Below are positions 6,901 to 8,492 of a DNA stretch of 8,492 nt, in pieces. The notes beneath the pieces are model-generated. The model saw nothing but the letters and a program-made list of their open reading frames with translations. It was not told the origin of the DNA and did not search any database. A program made the position numbers and the translations under genes. The stretch's first letter is position 1, and the number at the start of each line of letters is the position of its first letter. The stretch lies in assembly GCA_965178525.1 (NCBI GenBank), contig CBCXVS010000308.1:1-8492 (forward strand). The letters run 5' to 3'. The DNA comes from CBCXVS01 sp965178525. GTDB lineage: Bacteria; Tectomicrobia; Entotheonellia; Entotheonellales; Entotheonellaceae.

Positions 6901-7021
6901 GGGTGTGGGCCTGGGTGTCACAGGCCGGGCGGCGGTGGATGAACTTACCGGCAGGATGTGTCAGGCTGGCTAACTTTTTTTTCTGAGTTCCCTGTCATAC
7001 ACGTTTGGGACACAAAAAATG

Positions 7022-7051
7022 TACAACATGCGTTTCATGTGAATACGTATT
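7022..7051. promoter_or_regulatory. Palindrome-rich operator region upstream of the secreted-protein gene
   Basis: Three symmetrical elements are packed together: TACAACATG (7022-7030), an inverted copy of part of the site at 6867-6875; ACATG-CGTTT-CATGT (7026-7040); and the perfect palindrome AATACGTATT (7042-7051), which touches the candidate -35 box. This density suggests regulator binding just upstream of the plus-strand promoter. The regulator is unknown. Confidence 0.4.
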
Positions 7052-7080
7052 TGATTTTTAAGGGGAAAGAATTTTTAAAT
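7051..7080 (+). promoter_or_regulatory. Candidate sigma-70 promoter of the secreted propeller gene
   Basis: TTGATT (7051-7056) and TTAAAT (7075-7080), 18 bases apart, each match the consensus at four of six bases in the most AT-rich part of the intergenic region. Transcription from here would give a leader of about 165 bases that contains the structured segment at 7097-7175. Confidence 0.4.
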
Positions 7081-7096
7081 AGCGCTATGTAGGGCC

Positions 7097-7175
7097 GAGG
7101 TACGCACAAAAGCCCCGCAGGGAACTAAGAAAAGAGTCGAGGCTCAGGCGTGCAGGGGGTATCGGGATTACCTAT
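7097..7175 (+). ncRNA. Possible structured 5' leader of the secreted propeller gene
   Basis: Nested pairings can be drawn: AGGTA with TACCT as the outer stem, GCAC (7104-7107) with GTGC, and AGCC (7111-7114) with GGCT (7141-7144). The 3' end, GGTATCGGGATTACC, resembles the 3' end of cyclic-di-GMP-I (GEMM) riboswitches (GGTAGCGGGGTTACC in the Vibrio example), and CAAAAGCC with CTAAG also recalls that motif. The GNRA-capped hairpin that should stand 5' of that stretch is not visible, so I do not call a riboswitch. It is only a candidate cis-acting RNA. Confidence 0.3.
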
Positions 7176-7253
7176 GGATGTACACTTGTGGTAGAGTTTC
7201 GTGGTCCATCAAATAGAATCTGAAGCAGTACTAGCCGACTGGCAAGGAGTTGT

Positions 7254-8357
7254 ATGATGAACGTGATGAGAACGACACTAGCATGTCTTAGCATACTGGT
7301 TCTGTTGAGTTGGTCTGTCCCCAGTTTTACCTCTGCACAAGACGTCTTTCTGATTGGTCAAGTCATGATGCCCAACGGGATTGGCGCCGACGCACTCGGC
7401 AATATCACCGTGCATTCTGACGCCGTTAACACCACATTGCTGACGACATTTGCCCCGAATGGTGTACAAATCCGCCAAACGTCACTCGGTGCAGGCCCCG
7501 CTGGCGCGGCACAATTTGCGGGAAGCCACCTCGCCCTAGACCCCGATCCACTGGTAGATTTACTCTACCTCTTGTCGCCTGAGGGCGATGTGGTCATCTT
7601 TGACACCAATGCCAATACGCTCAACGAAATCGACCGCTTTCATATCCTTGACCTGCCCGTGATGGTAAGCAATGTCTATAACGCGGCCACGGGTTCCCGG
7701 TCTGATACATTTGTCCTCTCCCCTGTGAACACGATCTTCGGCGATATTGCGGTGTTTCCGAGTCCACCTGCGTCGCCTAATCCGCCTGCTTGGTTTGTCA
7801 CCGGGCTCTCGAATGGTCAGGCTTTCGTGATGCGCATCGTCATGGGGACACGAGCGGCAAAAGTCGTGTTGATGTCAACCCTCTCCTCTTCCTCTCCCTT
7901 CCCGCCGGGCGTTGCCATCGCGACTACCGGTGTTGGGTTCACGACGTTATCGTCCTTGTTACCATCCTCAGCATCCGCTGCATGTCCCGATGTTGTGGTT
8001 CGATTCGATGCCACGGCGCCAGAAGCGACCGCCGCCGTCCTCTCCGACGCGACGAACGTCCCCTTGACGGGCATCCCCAGCTCAGGCATTGGCACAGACC
8101 GCGGCGGCAACGTTTATCTGGCCACAGGCGGCATGGGAAACACTGCCTGTCTGCAAGGTGGCGGGGGACACATGGTCTATATTTCTAATCCGCTTGCCGG
8201 GGTCGGCAGCATCCGTATTCCATTACCGCTCACCACTTTTCCCGCTGGCCGACCTGGCGATGTCGCGGTGAGCCCGGTTGACAATCGCATCTACATGACG
8301 CTCACCAATTTTAATGCCGTGGTGCGCTTCCCAGCTCTCGCGCCCATCACGCCTTAG
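7254..8357 (+). CDS. Secreted beta-propeller-like protein of unknown function
   Basis: An intact 367-residue protein with a clear Sec signal peptide: a short basic start (Arg6), a hydrophobic core (about residues 8-22) and a likely cut after Ala28 (SFTSA|QD). The mature part is made of short beta strands with blade-like repeats such as GIGADALGNITVHS (42-55), GIGTDRGGNVYLATGG (278-293) and GDVAVSPVDNRIYMTLTNFN (335-354), the pattern of NHL/SMP-30-like propellers but more diverged than the minus-strand NHL protein. Two cysteines (244 and 299) could form a disulfide after export. No membrane anchor or sorting tail is seen at the C-terminus, which ends in a final blade. AAGGAG lies 4 bases before the first ATG (7254) and 7 before the second (7257); the latter may be the true start. 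Codon use is not obviously foreign. It is transcribed divergently from the operon and shares its regulatory region. Confidence 0.75.
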   Translation: MMNVMRTTLACLSILVLLSWSVPSFTSAQDVFLIGQVMMPNGIGADALGNITVHSDAVNTTLLTTFAPNGVQIRQTSLGAGPAGAAQFAGSHLALDPDPLVDLLYLLSPEGDVVIFDTNANTLNEIDRFHILDLPVMVSNVYNAATGSRSDTFVLSPVNTIFGDIAVFPSPPASPNPPAWFVTGLSNGQAFVMRIVMGTRAAKVVLMSTLSSSSPFPPGVAIATTGVGFTTLSSLLPSSASAACPDVVVRFDATAPEATAAVLSDATNVPLTGIPSSGIGTDRGGNVYLATGGMGNTACLQGGGGHMVYISNPLAGVGSIRIPLPLTTFPAGRPGDVAVSPVDNRIYMTLTNFNAVVRFPALAPITP

Positions 8358-8376
8358 GAATCCATACGGAATCCAT
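8357..8376. repeat. Short tandem-like direct repeat after the secreted-protein gene
   Basis: GGAATCCAT occurs at 8357-8365 and again at 8368-8376, separated by AC. The first copy overlaps the last base of the stop codon. It may be replication slippage or a small footprint; no function is evident. Confidence 0.6.
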
Positions 8377-8378
8377 TC

Positions 8379-8408
8379 CCCCGGCCGGGGTACGGCGTGC
8401 CGTGCCCC
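8379..8408 (+). terminator. Strong GC-rich hairpin(s) downstream of the secreted-protein gene
   Basis: GGGG-T-ACGGC (8387-8396) pairs with GCCGT-G-CCCC (8399-8408), including one T-G wobble, to give a very stable hairpin starting 30 bases after the stop codon. A perfect palindrome CCCCGGCCGGGG (8379-8390) offers an alternative fold that uses the same GGGG. Position and stability suit transcription termination, but no T-tract follows, so it is not a textbook intrinsic terminator. Confidence 0.45.
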
Positions 8409-8419
8409 GATCCCTTAGC

Positions 8420-8467
8420 CCGAAGTTCCCCTGGCAGAATAGGCGGAGGGTTAAGTAGATCAACAGG
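8420..8467. repeat. Right arm of the perfect 48-bp inverted repeat
   Basis: Exact reverse complement of bases 1-48. Beyond it 25 bases remain (TTGGCCCAATTCAAAAGTCC and on), which lack a counterpart at the left because the window begins there. That tail is loosely reminiscent of subterminal repeats of IS21-type elements; this is recollection, not proof. Confidence 0.95.
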
Positions 8468-8492
8468 TTGGCCCAATTCAAAAGTCCATTTA

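Larger units (their letters stand above)
6973..7137. repeat. Imperfect inverted repeat enclosing an AT-rich segment
   Basis: AGTTCCCTG at 6986-6994 is the exact complement of CAGGGAACT at 7118-7126. Outward from these the arms continue with one mismatch and then a further six matching bases (a T-rich run on the left at 6973-6985, AGAAAAGAGT on the right). The arms enclose about 125 AT-rich bases between otherwise GC-rich flanks. It could be a degenerate miniature element or a long-range RNA pairing. No target duplication was recognised. Confidence 0.45.

Noticed and set aside
6960..6985. Run of eight T (6975-6982) as an intrinsic terminator
   Set aside because: No stable stem directly precedes it and no plus-strand gene ends upstream.
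7050..7180. A confident cyclic-di-GMP-I riboswitch
   Set aside because: The 3' end and a CAAAAGCC stretch resemble the motif, but the 5' GNRA hairpin and the GGCAAACC strand are not found, so only a weak candidate RNA is listed.
1..8492. CRISPR array, tRNA or rRNA genes, toxin-antitoxin or phage-defence genes
   Set aside because: No regularly spaced repeats, cloverleaf or rRNA-like stretches, and no nuclease, methylase or toxin motifs were seen.

Overview
The window reads as a moderately GC-rich bacterial chromosome fragment. It holds a long one-direction gene cluster on the minus strand and one divergent gene for an exported protein on the plus strand. The family mix (CaiB/BaiF CoA-transferase, DUF1800, DUF1501, NHL-repeat protein, tandem ferredoxin-like-fold protein, DUF29-like protein) is typical of large-genome environmental bacteria such as Deltaproteobacteria-, Chloroflexi- or Tectomicrobia/Entotheonella-like lineages. 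That placement is inference from gene content. No rRNA, tRNA or other taxonomic marker is present.

Layout on the minus strand, in transcription order: CoA-transferase (6799-5585), DUF1800 protein (5503-4128), DUF1501 protein (4089-2950), six-bladed NHL beta-propeller (2839-1818), a C-terminal remnant of a D-2-hydroxyacid dehydrogenase (about 1771-1481), a tandem dimeric alpha/beta-barrel protein (1424-750) and a DUF29-like protein (494-63). The gaps are 81, 38 and 110 bp across the first four genes, and every intact gene has a good Shine-Dalgarno sequence, so at least the first four look like one operon. A candidate promoter with an overlapping GntR-type palindrome lies upstream at 6867-6900. 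On the plus strand, 7254-8357 encodes a secreted beta-propeller-like protein behind a roughly 450-bp intergenic region. That region is rich in palindromes and may carry a structured 5' leader.

Two genes of the operon, DUF1800 and NHL, are each broken by one missing base. Both breaks sit where a run of three C/G would restore the frame. With one base added, the lengths become exact codon multiples and the family motifs join, giving 458 and 340 residues. This is either shared sequencing or assembly error or real decay. The hydroxyacid dehydrogenase remnant is clear decay in the same cluster.

The whole window is bracketed by a perfect 48-bp inverted repeat (1-48 and 8420-8467). No transposase lies between the copies. 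They are either ends of a non-autonomous element or two copies of a dispersed repeat at which the assembly broke.

How the genes may work together is inference. The CoA-transferase would activate an organic acid, the tandem barrel protein and the lost dehydrogenase point to small-molecule catabolism, and DUF1501/DUF1800 are a known co-occurring pair of unknown activity. Here that pair lacks visible export signals.
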